Source: an uncultured Christensenellaceae bacterium (GTDB taxonomy: Bacteria; Bacillota; Clostridia; Christensenellales; Christensenellaceae). Taken from it: a DNA stretch of 39,228 nt. Under the pieces are notes generated by a model. It ran no database searches and was not told the DNA's origin. It was given only the letters and a program-made list of their open reading frames with translations. Location: NCBI GenBank assembly GCA_934555865.1, contig CAKTFI010000008.1, positions 1-39,228 of the forward strand, written 5' to 3'. The stretch's first letter is position 1. Each line of letters starts with the position of its first letter. This document shows, piece after piece, positions 1-8,183 of this stretch. The position numbers were made by a program, and so were the translations under genes.

Positions 1-378
1 GCACACGACTTCATCTCACGCCTGCCGGACGGGTATGACACGATGCTCACGAGCAACGGCGCGAACCTCTCGCAGGGGCAGCGGCAGTTGTTGTCCATCG
101 CGCGCGCGGCGGTGGCCGACCCGCCGGTGATGATCCTGGACGAGGCGACCTCCTCCATCGACACGCGCACGGAGGAGATTGTGCAGAAGGGGATGGACGC
201 CCTCATGGAAGGGCGGACGGTGTTTGTCATCGCGCATCGCCTGTCCACCGTCAAGAACTCGGATGTCATCATGGTGTTGGAGCAGGGCCGCATCATCGAG
301 CGCGGCAGCCACGAAAAGCTCATCGCGGAAAAGGGCAAGTATTACGAGCTCTATACCGGCGCGTTCGAGCTGGAATAA
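1..378 (+). CDS. ABC exporter (MdlB/LmrA type), C-terminal end of the ATPase domain (partial)
   Basis: The reading frame is open from the first base, so the 5' part of the gene lies outside the window. The visible 125 residues are the end of a nucleotide-binding domain: the signature NLSQGQRQLL, Walker B with catalytic Glu (VMILDEATSSID), the D-loop and the H-loop (VIAHRLSTV). LSQGQ in place of LSGGQ is common in half-transporters that fuse a membrane domain to an ATPase and often work as heterodimers; this is family knowledge. The membrane domain and any partner are not visible, so the substrate cannot be named. The gene ends at a strong terminator. Confidence 0.93.
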   Translation, partial: AHDFISRLPDGYDTMLTSNGANLSQGQRQLLSIARAAVADPPVMILDEATSSIDTRTEEIVQKGMDALMEGRTVFVIAHRLSTVKNSDVIMVLEQGRIIERGSHEKLIAEKGKYYELYTGAFELE

Positions 379-393
379 CGGAAGAAAAACAAA

Positions 394-425
394 AAAACGG
401 AAGCAGATCGCTTCCGTTTTTTTTG
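394..425. terminator. Bidirectional rho-independent terminator
   Basis: An 8-bp stem (397-404 with 410-417) with a 5-nt loop is flanked by A and T runs. It can serve the ABC gene on + and the repressor gene converging on -. Confidence 0.9.
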
Positions 426-443
426 TTGGCAAATATATACAGT

Positions 444-1061
444 TCAGTGCAGCGGGCTTTGGAAGGCGACGGCCTTGCCCAGGATCTTGATCTGCTCCAG
501 CTCGTCGCCGATGTAGATGAGCGGCGCGAACGCCGGGTTTTCCGCGTTGAGCATCAGGCGGTTCTGCTGCGGGAAGTAGTACACGCGCTTGAGCGTTGCC
601 TCGTCCCCGATGAGCACGGCTGCGATCTCCCCGTTGTCCACCTGCGGCTGCGAGCGGATAAAGACGAGGTCGCCGTCCAGGATGCGGGCGCCGATCATGC
701 TCTCCCCCTTGGCGCGCAGGCAGAAGTCGGCGTCAATGTCCTCGTTCGCGAGGATAAACGCGTCGTGGTCCTCCGAGGCAAAGATCGGCTCGCCGCAGGC
801 GATCTCGCCCAGAATGGGCAGGCGGCGTCCGACCTCTGCGGCGGGGCGTTCCTCCGCCGGTTCCCAGCCGAGGAGCGCGGCCGGGGTCGTGCGCAGGGCG
901 TGGGCAAAGGCCTCGACCTTGGACTGCGGGAGGTCGATCTTGCCCGCCTCGATCTTGGCGATGCTCGTCCGGCTCGTATAGCCGACCAGGCCGGCCAGCT
1001 CGTCCTGCGAGAGGCCCAGGCGTTCGCGCTGCATGCGGATATTCCGATAAAGTTCTTGCAT
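444..1061 (-). CDS. LexA/phage-repressor-like regulator: XRE helix-turn-helix plus S24 self-cleaving peptidase
   Basis: The protein has 205 residues. Residues 5-60 form an XRE-type helix-turn-helix (LGLSQDELAGLVGYTSRTSI). Residues 80-200 are an S24/LexA-type peptidase. The likely autocleavage bond is Cys89-Gly90 (EIACGEP), the nucleophile Ser121 (KGESM) and the general base Lys158 (ATLKRV); the Ser-Lys spacing of 37 equals that of E. coli LexA. Such proteins repress target genes until activated RecA, or another co-protease signal, triggers cleavage. The start is supported by GGAGG just upstream. It is divergent from a 65-aa membrane protein gene with face-to-face promoters, so that gene is the probable target along with its own promoter. 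The N-terminal domain is XRE rather than winged helix, so this is not LexA itself. Confidence 0.9.
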   Translation of the reverse strand: MQELYRNIRMQRERLGLSQDELAGLVGYTSRTSIAKIEAGKIDLPQSKVEAFAHALRTTPAALLGWEPAEERPAAEVGRRLPILGEIACGEPIFASEDHDAFILANEDIDADFCLRAKGESMIGARILDGDLVFIRSQPQVDNGEIAAVLIGDEATLKRVYYFPQQNRLMLNAENPAFAPLIYIGDELEQIKILGKAVAFQSPLH

Positions 1062-1090
1062 GGCTTCCTCCGAATAGGGATCTTATAAGC

Positions 1091-1119
1091 ACTATACCAC
1101 AGGCGTGAAAAAAAATCAA
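1091..1119 (-). promoter_or_regulatory. Promoter of the S24 repressor gene
   Basis: On the minus strand TTGATT (1119-1114) and TATAGT (1096-1091) are 17 bp apart. It lies 30 bp upstream of the repressor start. Confidence 0.7.
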
Positions 1120-1130
1120 CAAATCGGAAA

Positions 1131-1167
1131 AACAATTGTTGACGAAAAATCACATCCGTGTTATAGT
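1131..1167 (+). promoter_or_regulatory. Promoter of the 65-aa membrane protein gene, with a palindrome at the -35
   Basis: TTGACG (1139-1144) and TATAGT (1162-1167) are 17 bp apart. The perfect palindrome AACAATTGTT (1131-1140) overlaps the -35 and sits between the two divergent promoters, a good candidate half or core operator for the adjacent repressor. The operator role is inferred from position. Confidence 0.7.
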
Positions 1168-1261
1168 AGGACTGTGAATTAAAATCAATTTCGACAAAAA
1201 AACCGGAGAAATCCTCTTTTTTTGCCCTAAAAGATGAATTTGATTCACATATGGAGGAAGT

Positions 1262-1459
1262 ATGAAGGGTTTGTGCATTGTTTTGTTGGATATTGCAAGC
1301 ATCCTCGCCCTGAGCGTCGCCGCCTATCAGCAGCGCCATTGCTACACCGTGGGCGGGGAAGTGGTTTTGATTTGCGCGATCCTGGGGCTGAGCCTGTGGG
1401 CGATGTCACCCAAAAAGGCGGGGGCGCGGGTCAAAAAGTGGCTGGAGATCGAGGTCTGA
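1262..1459 (+). CDS. Small two-helix membrane protein, function unknown
   Basis: This 65-residue protein has two hydrophobic stretches (about residues 3-20 and 32-49), a short polar turn (QQRHCYTVGG) and a basic C-terminal tail (PKKAGARVKKW). GGAGGAA is placed correctly before the ATG. It is the only gene driven by the promoter facing the S24 repressor, so it is probably switched by that repressor and may be stress- or damage-induced. I do not recognise a family. The size and topology would also fit a holin-like or toxin-like peptide, but nothing in the sequence proves this. Confidence 0.65.
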   Translation: MKGLCIVLLDIASILALSVAAYQQRHCYTVGGEVVLICAILGLSLWAMSPKKAGARVKKWLEIEV

Positions 1460-1532
1460 GCGCCCCGGGCGGCCAATTATGTATTTTTTGTTTCAAAGCA
1501 TCGCATGCTCTGTAAAGAATGCCCCGGCCCCC

Positions 1533-1561
1533 TTGCAATTGCGCGGGGGGCGCACTATACT
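1533..1561 (+). promoter_or_regulatory. Promoter of hsp20
   Basis: TTGCAA (1533-1538) and TATACT (1556-1561) are 17 bp apart. It looks like a sigma-A site; no CIRCE-like repeat was seen beside it. Confidence 0.65.
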
Positions 1562-1640
1562 GTAGCCGTACCAAGAGGGGAGCGGAAAAAGGGATGCTCC
1601 CGCGAGGCGCAGGATAAGTGCCGGACAGGAGGGATGACTT

Positions 1641-2081
1641 ATGTTGCCGAGCATTTTTGGTGAAAACTTATTTGATGAATGGTTTGACGGTTCTTTGGAA
1701 AAGCAGTTCTTCGGCGGGCGTGATCCGCTGTATGGCAAGCATGCCAAGAACCTCATGAAGACGGATGTGAAGGAGCTGGACGACGGCTATCTGCTGGATG
1801 TCGAGCTGCCGGGCTTCAAGAAAGACGAGATCGAGATTCAGCTGCAGGACGGATACCTGACCATTTCCGCGAATAAACAGATCGAAAAGGAAGAGAAGAA
1901 GGAAAAAGGCAGATATATCCGCCAGGAACGCTATGGCGGGCAGTGCAGCCGGAGCTTCTATGTGGGCGACATTCGCCCGGAAGAAGTGCAGGCCAAGTAT
2001 GAAGACGGCGTGCTGCGCGTGCAGATCCCGCACGAGGAAGCGCGCAAGCTGCCGAGACAGAGCCGCATCTCCATCGAATAA
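1641..2081 (+). CDS. Hsp20 / alpha-crystallin family small heat-shock protein
   Basis: The protein has 146 residues, normal for bacterial Hsp20. A short N-terminal arm (residues 1-30, with FDEWFDGSLEKQFFG) precedes the alpha-crystallin domain at about 35-135, which contains the typical VELPGFKKDEIEIQLQDGYL segment, a charged KEEKKEKG loop and the GVLRVQIP strand. The C-terminal tail is short and the I-x-I-type motif is ISIE. Members are ATP-independent holdases that bind unfolding proteins in the cytoplasm. The gene is monocistronic, with its own promoter and a strong terminator. Confidence 0.93.
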   Translation: MLPSIFGENLFDEWFDGSLEKQFFGGRDPLYGKHAKNLMKTDVKELDDGYLLDVELPGFKKDEIEIQLQDGYLTISANKQIEKEEKKEKGRYIRQERYGGQCSRSFYVGDIRPEEVQAKYEDGVLRVQIPHEEARKLPRQSRISIE

Positions 2082-2096
2082 ACACCGTGCGACCGC

Positions 2097-2126
2097 AGAG
2101 GAGTGGGAGACCACTCCTCTTTTTTT
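2097..2126 (+). terminator. Rho-independent terminator of hsp20
   Basis: A 10-bp perfect stem (2097-2106 with 2111-2120) and 4-nt loop are followed by a run of seven T. Confidence 0.93.
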
Positions 2127-2387
2127 GTGCACTTTTTTGCACGAAACATCCACGGCGGAGTGGATTTTGTGGATAACTCGTTTGTTCCCGCTCGGGCACA
2201 GAATTCCCGAAAAAGGCCGGTTTTTGCGGGAATTTCGCAAAAACTTCTTACGATTTCCACAAACTTTGTGGATAACCGGGGTGATAATGTGGATAAATTG
2301 TGCATAGCAAAGTTTGCTTGCGTGCCCCGCCCCGGTGGCAAAGCGGGCGGGTGCGGAATATGGTAAGGGAAAAGGGAGGGTGGCGCG
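2127..2387. other. Non-coding stretch with three perfect DnaA boxes and two palindromes
   Basis: The 9-mer TGTGGATAA, complement of the DnaA box TTATCCACA, occurs perfectly at 2168-2176, 2267-2275 and 2288-2296, all in one orientation. The last two are 21 bp apart, about two helical turns. The middle box overlaps the palindrome CCACAAA-C-TTTGTGG (2257-2271), and a second palindrome AGCAAA-G-TTTGCT lies at 2306-2318. No protein-coding frame is credible here. It could be a DnaA-binding cluster, a DnaA-controlled promoter region for the next gene, or an origin element. dnaA and dnaN are not in the window, so oriC itself is not established. Confidence 0.7.
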
Positions 2388-3158
2388 ATGTATGATCTTT
2401 TGACTTCGGATGGACAGCGGATCGCCGTATATGCCTATGGGCCGCGGGATGCGGACGAGGCGGCGGTGCTGCTGCACGGCTGTTTTTTGGACCATCGGGT
2501 CTTTGAGGCGCAGATCCCCCTGCTGCTGCGGCAGAAAAGGCGCGTGGTCGCCCCCGATCTGCGCGGGTTCGGCGGCTCGGCCGGGGCGGAGGCGGGCGTC
2601 TTTTTGGCGCGGATGGCGCTCGATGTCTATGAACTCGTGAAATGGGAAGGGCTGCACGGCGTCACGCTGGTGGGACACGGGCTCGGGGCGGCGGTCGTGC
2701 TGCGGTATCTGCGGCTGTTTTCCGGATTCCGCGTGCGGCGGGCGGTGCTGCTCTCGGCGGGCGGGCTTTCGCCGGATGCGGCGCAGGCGTACCGCGTGCA
2801 GCGGGCGGAGGGGCAGGCGGAGGCGGCAGCCTGGTTCTGCCGCCGGATGTGGGCGCAGCCGCCGAGCGAGGCGCGCCTGCGGTGGGCAGAGCAGATCGCC
2901 TTCGGCGCGTCGGGCATCGCCGCCGAGGCCGCGCTGGACGCCTGGCTAACCGAGGACTGGGCGGCAGACCTGGAGGGAGCGGCGGTGCCGGTGCAGTTTC
3001 TGCACGGTGCGCGGGACACCCTGACGCCGCCCGCCATGGCGGAGGCGCTGTGCCGGCGCGCGCAAAATGGGACATGGCGCCTGTTGGAAAGCGCGGGGCA
3101 TGCGCTCCCGCTGGAAGGCGGGCACGCCCTCGATGCGGCGCTTGGCGGAGAAATATAA
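2388..3158 (+). CDS. Alpha/beta-hydrolase-fold protein lacking the nucleophile serine
   Basis: The protein has 256 residues with the alpha/beta-hydrolase layout: oxyanion-region HGCF at 30-33, the elbow strand at 92-100, acid Asp210 (HGARD) and base His238 (SAGHA). The nucleophile elbow, normally G-x-S-x-G, reads Gly96-His-Gly98-Leu-Gly, so Ser is replaced by Gly (codon ggg). The fold and the other two triad members are kept. By family logic it cannot work as a normal serine hydrolase and may be a pseudoenzyme, bind a ligand, or act by another chemistry. AGGGAGGG precedes the start. It converges on the TetR gene with a 9-bp gap and no terminator. Confidence 0.85.
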   Translation: MYDLLTSDGQRIAVYAYGPRDADEAAVLLHGCFLDHRVFEAQIPLLLRQKRRVVAPDLRGFGGSAGAEAGVFLARMALDVYELVKWEGLHGVTLVGHGLGAAVVLRYLRLFSGFRVRRAVLLSAGGLSPDAAQAYRVQRAEGQAEAAAWFCRRMWAQPPSEARLRWAEQIAFGASGIAAEAALDAWLTEDWAADLEGAAVPVQFLHGARDTLTPPAMAEALCRRAQNGTWRLLESAGHALPLEGGHALDAALGGEI

Positions 3159-3167
3159 AAGAAGGCT

Positions 3168-3752
3168 TTAGCGGGTGAGGGAGAGCAGCTGGCGGCAATA
3201 GCGCTTGATGTCCTCGCGCGAAAGAACCTGTTCGCGCGAAAGCCACCACGCCACGAGCGAAAAGAAGCCGCCGACATAGAAGTGCGCCAAGAGCTCATAG
3301 GGGATGCCGCCCGGCGGCGTCTGGCCGTTTTTCTGGAACAGCGAAAAGCTCTCGAGCAGCTGGGCGGAGATGTAGGATTCAAAGATCTCGAAAATGCTCT
3401 CGTACCCGTTGCTGCGGAAGATGGCGCGATAGGTGGCCTCCCGGTCGAACAGGTGGTCGATGATCTGGTCCAGCGTCTGGGTATAGAACGCGACCGGGTC
3501 GGTGTTCGGCCGGACGGGCGGCAGGCCGTCCAGGAATTCCTGCTGCATCGCTTCGAGCGCGCAGCGCAGTAGGTGGTTCTTATCCTCGAAATGGTGGTAA
3601 AAGGTGGTGCGGTGCACCATGGCGCGCGCGCAGATGTCCGTGACGCTGATGGCGGAAAACGGTTTTTCCGCCATCAGGGAAAACAGCGCATCGAACAGGT
3701 ATTTGTGCGTTTTGGTGATGCGGAGATCCTGCTTTAAGATGGACTTTTCCAT
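3168..3752 (-). CDS. TetR/AcrR-family repressor, probable regulator of the divergent ABC system
   Basis: The start chosen gives 194 residues; it has GGGAGG at good spacing, whereas an upstream in-frame ATG at 3797 has none. Residues 10-60 form the TetR helix-turn-helix (ISVTDICARAMVHRTTFYHHFEDK), followed by a helical ligand-binding and dimerisation domain. Proteins of this class bind short inverted repeats and release on binding a small hydrophobic ligand. It is divergent from an ABC ATPase/permease operon, and a 31-bp inverted repeat lies just downstream of that operon's -10, which makes the operon its likely target. The ligand is unknown. Confidence 0.88.
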   Translation of the reverse strand: MEKSILKQDLRITKTHKYLFDALFSLMAEKPFSAISVTDICARAMVHRTTFYHHFEDKNHLLRCALEAMQQEFLDGLPPVRPNTDPVAFYTQTLDQIIDHLFDREATYRAIFRSNGYESIFEIFESYISAQLLESFSLFQKNGQTPPGGIPYELLAHFYVGGFFSLVAWWLSREQVLSREDIKRYCRQLLSLTR

Positions 3753-3824
3753 AGATACCTCCCGAATATTTCTACATATCTCAAAAATATGTCGCATGTG
3801 ATTACAGATGTAGAAAAATGTAGC

Positions 3825-3852
3825 TTGACCACACAGACGTTTTGCATATAAT
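3825..3852 (+). promoter_or_regulatory. Promoter of the ABC ATPase/permease operon
   Basis: TTGACC (3825-3830) and perfect TATAAT (3847-3852) are 16 bp apart. Confidence 0.8.
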
Positions 3853-3857
3853 TATCC

Positions 3858-3888
3858 ATACAAGTGTATATTTAATATACAACTGTAT
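3858..3888. promoter_or_regulatory. Probable TetR operator (31-bp inverted repeat)
   Basis: Two 14-bp arms (3858-3871 and 3875-3888) match at 12 of 14 positions around a 3-bp centre. It starts 6 bp after the -10, where a bound repressor would block initiation. A second 9-bp inverted repeat (TTTCTACAT at 3769-3777 and ATGTAGAAA at 3808-3816) lies closer to the tetR start. Confidence 0.7.
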
Positions 3889-3972
3889 ATGAAGTTTGTA
3901 AAGACTTTTCCGCCTTCTCTCTGGACAGAGCGGCGGGGAATTCGATAAATTTGCAAAAAAGGGGAAACGGGA

Positions 3973-4674
<702 letters not shown>

Positions 4675-4686
4675 GCGGGGGAGGGC

Positions 4687-7600
4687 GTGATGAAAAAAAG
4701 AGCATTGGCCAAGGACATCCGCAAGAGCTTTTCCAAATCCATGGGCAGGTTCCTCTCCATCCTCTGCCTGATCGCGCTGGGGTCGTTCGCGCTCGTGGGG
4801 CTTCAGGTCGCCGGGCCGGACATGCGCGCGACGGGGCGGACCTATTTTGAAAAGCTCAATGTGGCGGACATCGCAATCCTGGGCGACTATGGGATCGACG
4901 AGGAAAACTGCGCGACCATCGACCAGGTCTCGGGCGCGCGCAGCATCGAGTATGGATATTTGAAGGACGCCGTCGTGGAGGGCACGCTCGAAAGCTTCCG
5001 CATCTTCTCCGCGACCAAAGAGCTTTCGCAGTATGAGGTCGTGAGCGGCCGCCTCCCGAAAGAGGACGACGAGATCGCGCTGGCGAGCTTCTTTGAGGGC
5101 GAATATGCGCTGGGCGACACAATCACCTTTGCGGAAAAGGAGGATATGTCGGGGAAGAAGGCGCTCCGGCACGAAGCGTTCAAGGTTGTCGGCTTTGTCA
5201 ATTCGGGGGAGATCATCTGCAAGACCAACCTCGGGCAGTCAACGGCGGGCACGGGTGAACTCAAGGGCTATGCCGTGGTCACGCCGGAGGCGTTCGATTC
5301 GGAATTCTTCATGATCGCGCGCATTGCGTTTGCGGATACGGAGGGCATGGACCCGTATTCGGACGAGTATGCGGAAAAGATCCAGGCGCACAAGGACGAG
5401 CTCAACAAGCTGATGGCGGACGCGCCGGGCGAGCGGCTGCAGGCGATCCGCGCGCAGTATCAGGAGGAGATCGATGCCGGACAGGCGGAGCTGGACGAGG
5501 CGAAGCAGCAGTACGAGGACGCGAAACAGGCGCTGGCGGACGCGAATGACGCGCTGGAAGCGGGGCGGGCGGAGATCGCGGCGGCCAAGAGGGAGATCTC
5601 GGCCAAGAGCCGGCAGCTGAAGGAGGCGGAGGCGGCCATTGAAAAGAGCGAACCCGAGCTGGCCGCGGCGCAGCAGGAGCTGGACGCCAAGCAGAAGGAA
5701 TACGATGCGGCGTATGCCGAATATAGCGAGAAGAAGCAGCAGCTTGCCAAGGTCGAGGCGGTGGTAAATGTCACCGAAAAGGGCTTGCAGGCGAGCCGCA
5801 ACGCGCTGGAGCGGCGCAAGGCTGCCTATGAGACGGAGATTGCCGCCCTACAGGCGGAGATTGATTCGATCGAAGCGCAGCTTTCCGATCCCGGCACCAG
5901 CCTTTCGGAACGGGCGGAGCTGACGCGGCAATTGGCGCGCAAAGAGGCGCAGAAAAAGCTCAAGGAGAGCGAGCAGCAGACCTTTTTGAACCACACCTAT
6001 CAAACCGGCATGGCGGCGGTGGAGGAAGGGCAGCGCCTGCTCGACGAACAGGTGAAGGAGCAGCTCGAGCCGGCGCAGCAGGAATTGGCGGCGGCCGAGG
6101 CGCAGCTTTCCGCGGCCAAGAAGCAATTGGACGACGGCAAGGCACAGCTTTCCGCGGCGGAAAAACAGCTCGCCGACGCAAAGGCGCAGGTGGAGGACGG
6201 CCGGACGCAATTGGCGGCAGCCTGCCGGCAGATCGCCCGGGCGGAGACGACGCTGTCCGGCAAGGACGCGGAATACCAGGCCGCGCTCACGGAATTTGAG
6301 GAAAAGCGCCCGGAGGTAGAGGCGCAGATCGCCGAAGCCGAGGGGGAGCTGGCCGATGCCCGCGCAGAGCTTGCGGCGCTCACGCAGCCGGCCTATGCGA
6401 TGGACACGCGGCGCGAGCTTCCGGGGTCGGAGGGGTACCGCATCTATGCGAGCGTGGCGGAGATCGTCGATGAGCTCGCCAAGGTGTTCCCGATCTTCCT
6501 GTATTTTGTGGCCGCGCTCGTGACGCTCACGACGATGACGCGCTTTGTGGACGAGGAACGCATCAATTCCGGTACGCTCAAAGGGCTTGGGTATGAGAAT
6601 CGCGACATCATCAAAAAGTTCACAGCCTATGGCCTGGCGTCCAGCCTGCTCGGCGTGGCGGTGGGCGTGGCGGCGGGGCATACGCTGCTGCCCATGATCG
6701 TGTATCACGCCTATGGCGACGCATTCACGCTGCCGCGGGTGGAGTTCCACTTCTATTGGCAAAACACCCTCGTCGCGACGGCGCTGGCGCTTATAAGCGC
6801 GGTGCTGCCGGCGTATATCGTGGCGGCCAAGAACCTGCGTGAAAAGCCGGCGGCTCTCCTGCAGCCCAAGCCCCCGGCCAACGGGTCCAAGATCCTGCTC
6901 GAGCACATCACGCCCATCTGGAACCGCATGACCTTCACGCAGAAGGTGACGGCGCGCAACATCTTCCGGTATAAGAAGCGCATGTTCATGACCATCTTCG
7001 GCGTGTGCGGCTCGGTGACGCTGCTGTTCGCGGGGTTGAGCATGCAGCATTCGATCTCCGGCGTCAAGGACCGGCAATTTGGCGACATCTTGAAATACGA
7101 CATGATCGTCGCCAAGGACGGGTACCTGACCGACGCGGAGAAGGAGGAGCTGGACGGCCTCCTGTCCTCCGGCGAGGTGGAAAAGAGCCTGCCCATCTAC
7201 TATGAGGCGGTCACCAAGATCGCTGGCAAGAAGATGGATAAGCAGGAGATCAAGATGATCGCCGCGGACGGGAGCGGGGAGCTTGCGGAATATATCGAGC
7301 TGGTGAACCGCAAAACCGGCGAGGAGATCTCGCTCTCCGGGGACGGCGCAGTGCTCTCGGAACGGCTGGCGGAGCTTTTGGATGTGCAGGTGGGCGACCG
7401 CTTCACGATCACCGACGAGGCGAACGAGGAGCGTGAGATGACCGTCTCGGGCATCTGTGAGATGTACACCGGGCACTTCCTGTTCCTGAACGCGGACTAT
7501 TACGCGGAGGCCTTCGACCGGCCGTATGCCGCCAACGCCTATGTGCTGACGCTCGAGGACGGGAGTAACGAAAACGCGGAAAAGGTGGCCAACACCTTTA

Positions 7601-8076
7601 TGGCCTGCAGCGGCGTCAAGGGCATCGTGCAGAACACGACGATGAAAAAACAGATCGACACGATCGTGGAATCCTTAAACCAGATCATGGATGTGCTGAT
7701 CCTCGTGTCCTCGATGCTCGCGATCGTCATCCTGTACAACCTGACGAACATCAATGTGTCCGAACGCATCCGCGAGCTGTCTACCATCAAGGTGCTCGGC
7801 TTCTACGACAAGGAAGTGACGATGTATATCTACCGCGAGACGATCTTCCTGACCATCCTGGGTGTATTGGTCGGCTTCCTGACGGGCGACCTGTTCTATC
7901 GCTACATGCTGCGGGTCGTCCCGCCGGAGGAAGTGATGTTCAACCCGGCGCTGGGCGTGGTGGCGTTTGCCGCGCCGGTCGTGGTGGTCGGGGTCATCAC
8001 GGTCGTGCTGGGCAAGATCATCAACGGCAAGCTAAAGCGCGTCGACATGTTGGAGGCGCTGAAATCGGTGGAATGA
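4687..8076 (+). CDS. FtsX-type ABC permease with a large extracytoplasmic coiled coil
   Basis: The protein has 1129 residues. TM1 is at about 17-38, an extracytoplasmic segment follows, then a long Glu/Gln/Ala/Lys-rich coiled coil at about 250-565. Three TMs (about 600-620, 648-675, 695-715) close the first FtsX unit; the second has one TM (about 765-785), an outside domain (790-995) and three TMs (about 998-1020, 1050-1072, 1090-1112). The two FtsX cores are recognisable by VDEERINSGTLKGLGY and NVSERIRELSTIKVLGFY. The insertion resembles the coiled coils of large Firmicutes MacB-like permeases and of YhgE/Pip proteins and may reach across the wall. It is co-transcribed with the ATPase, and the operon ends at a terminator. 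Confidence 0.92.
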   Translation: MMKKRALAKDIRKSFSKSMGRFLSILCLIALGSFALVGLQVAGPDMRATGRTYFEKLNVADIAILGDYGIDEENCATIDQVSGARSIEYGYLKDAVVEGTLESFRIFSATKELSQYEVVSGRLPKEDDEIALASFFEGEYALGDTITFAEKEDMSGKKALRHEAFKVVGFVNSGEIICKTNLGQSTAGTGELKGYAVVTPEAFDSEFFMIARIAFADTEGMDPYSDEYAEKIQAHKDELNKLMADAPGERLQAIRAQYQEEIDAGQAELDEAKQQYEDAKQALADANDALEAGRAEIAAAKREISAKSRQLKEAEAAIEKSEPELAAAQQELDAKQKEYDAAYAEYSEKKQQLAKVEAVVNVTEKGLQASRNALERRKAAYETEIAALQAEIDSIEAQLSDPGTSLSERAELTRQLARKEAQKKLKESEQQTFLNHTYQTGMAAVEEGQRLLDEQVKEQLEPAQQELAAAEAQLSAAKKQLDDGKAQLSAAEKQLADAKAQVEDGRTQLAAACRQIARAETTLSGKDAEYQAALTEFEEKRPEVEAQIAEAEGELADARAELAALTQPAYAMDTRRELPGSEGYRIYASVAEIVDELAKVFPIFLYFVAALVTLTTMTRFVDEERINSGTLKGLGYENRDIIKKFTAYGLASSLLGVAVGVAAGHTLLPMIVYHAYGDAFTLPRVEFHFYWQNTLVATALALISAVLPAYIVAAKNLREKPAALLQPKPPANGSKILLEHITPIWNRMTFTQKVTARNIFRYKKRMFMTIFGVCGSVTLLFAGLSMQHSISGVKDRQFGDILKYDMIVAKDGYLTDAEKEELDGLLSSGEVEKSLPIYYEAVTKIAGKKMDKQEIKMIAADGSGELAEYIELVNRKTGEEISLSGDGAVLSERLAELLDVQVGDRFTITDEANEEREMTVSGICEMYTGHFLFLNADYYAEAFDRPYAANAYVLTLEDGSNENAEKVANTFMACSGVKGIVQNTTMKKQIDTIVESLNQIMDVLILVSSMLAIVILYNLTNINVSERIRELSTIKVLGFYDKEVTMYIYRETIFLTILGVLVGFLTGDLFYRYMLRVVPPEEVMFNPALGVVAFAAPVVVVGVITVVLGKIINGKLKRVDMLEALKSVE
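6103..6228 (+). repeat. Three 42-bp (14-residue) tandem units in the permease coiled coil
   Basis: Units at 6103-6144, 6145-6186 and 6187-6228 encode QLSAAKKQLDDGKA, QLSAAEKQLADAKA and the more diverged QVEDGRTQLAAACR. Each is two heptads, and the first two are also close at the DNA level, consistent with duplication within the rod. Confidence 0.75.
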
Positions 8077-8080
8077 TAAA

Positions 8081-8110
8081 AAAAGAGCGGGCGGCTTGCC
8101 TGCTCTTTTT
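8081..8110 (+). terminator. Terminator of the ABC operon
   Basis: The AGAGC-GGC / GCC-GCTCT hairpin is flanked by A and T runs directly after the permease stop. Confidence 0.8.
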
Positions 8111-8116
8111 CTTTGG

Positions 8117-8166
8117 TTGACAGCGGCGGGGAAGGGCCCTATAATAAAAGTTAGCAAAAACTAACT
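8117..8166 (+). promoter_or_regulatory. Consensus promoter with downstream inverted repeat
   Basis: Perfect TTGACA (8117-8122) and perfect TATAAT (8140-8145) are 17 bp apart. An inverted repeat AGTTAG-N6-CTAACT (8149-8166) covers the expected start site. It could be a repressor operator or a small 5' hairpin; no candidate regulator adjoins it. Confidence 0.85.
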
Positions 8167-8183
8167 ATCTGAGGGGAAACAAG

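Noticed and set aside
6103..6228. Tandem repeats considered as a CRISPR-like or satellite array
   Set aside because: The repeats are 42 bp, in frame, directly adjacent with no spacers, and encode coiled-coil heptads.
5848..7476. Long minus-strand open frame (542 codons) inside the permease gene
   Set aside because: Antisense shadow of the coiled-coil and FtsX regions; low-complexity Arg/Leu/His composition and no start signals.
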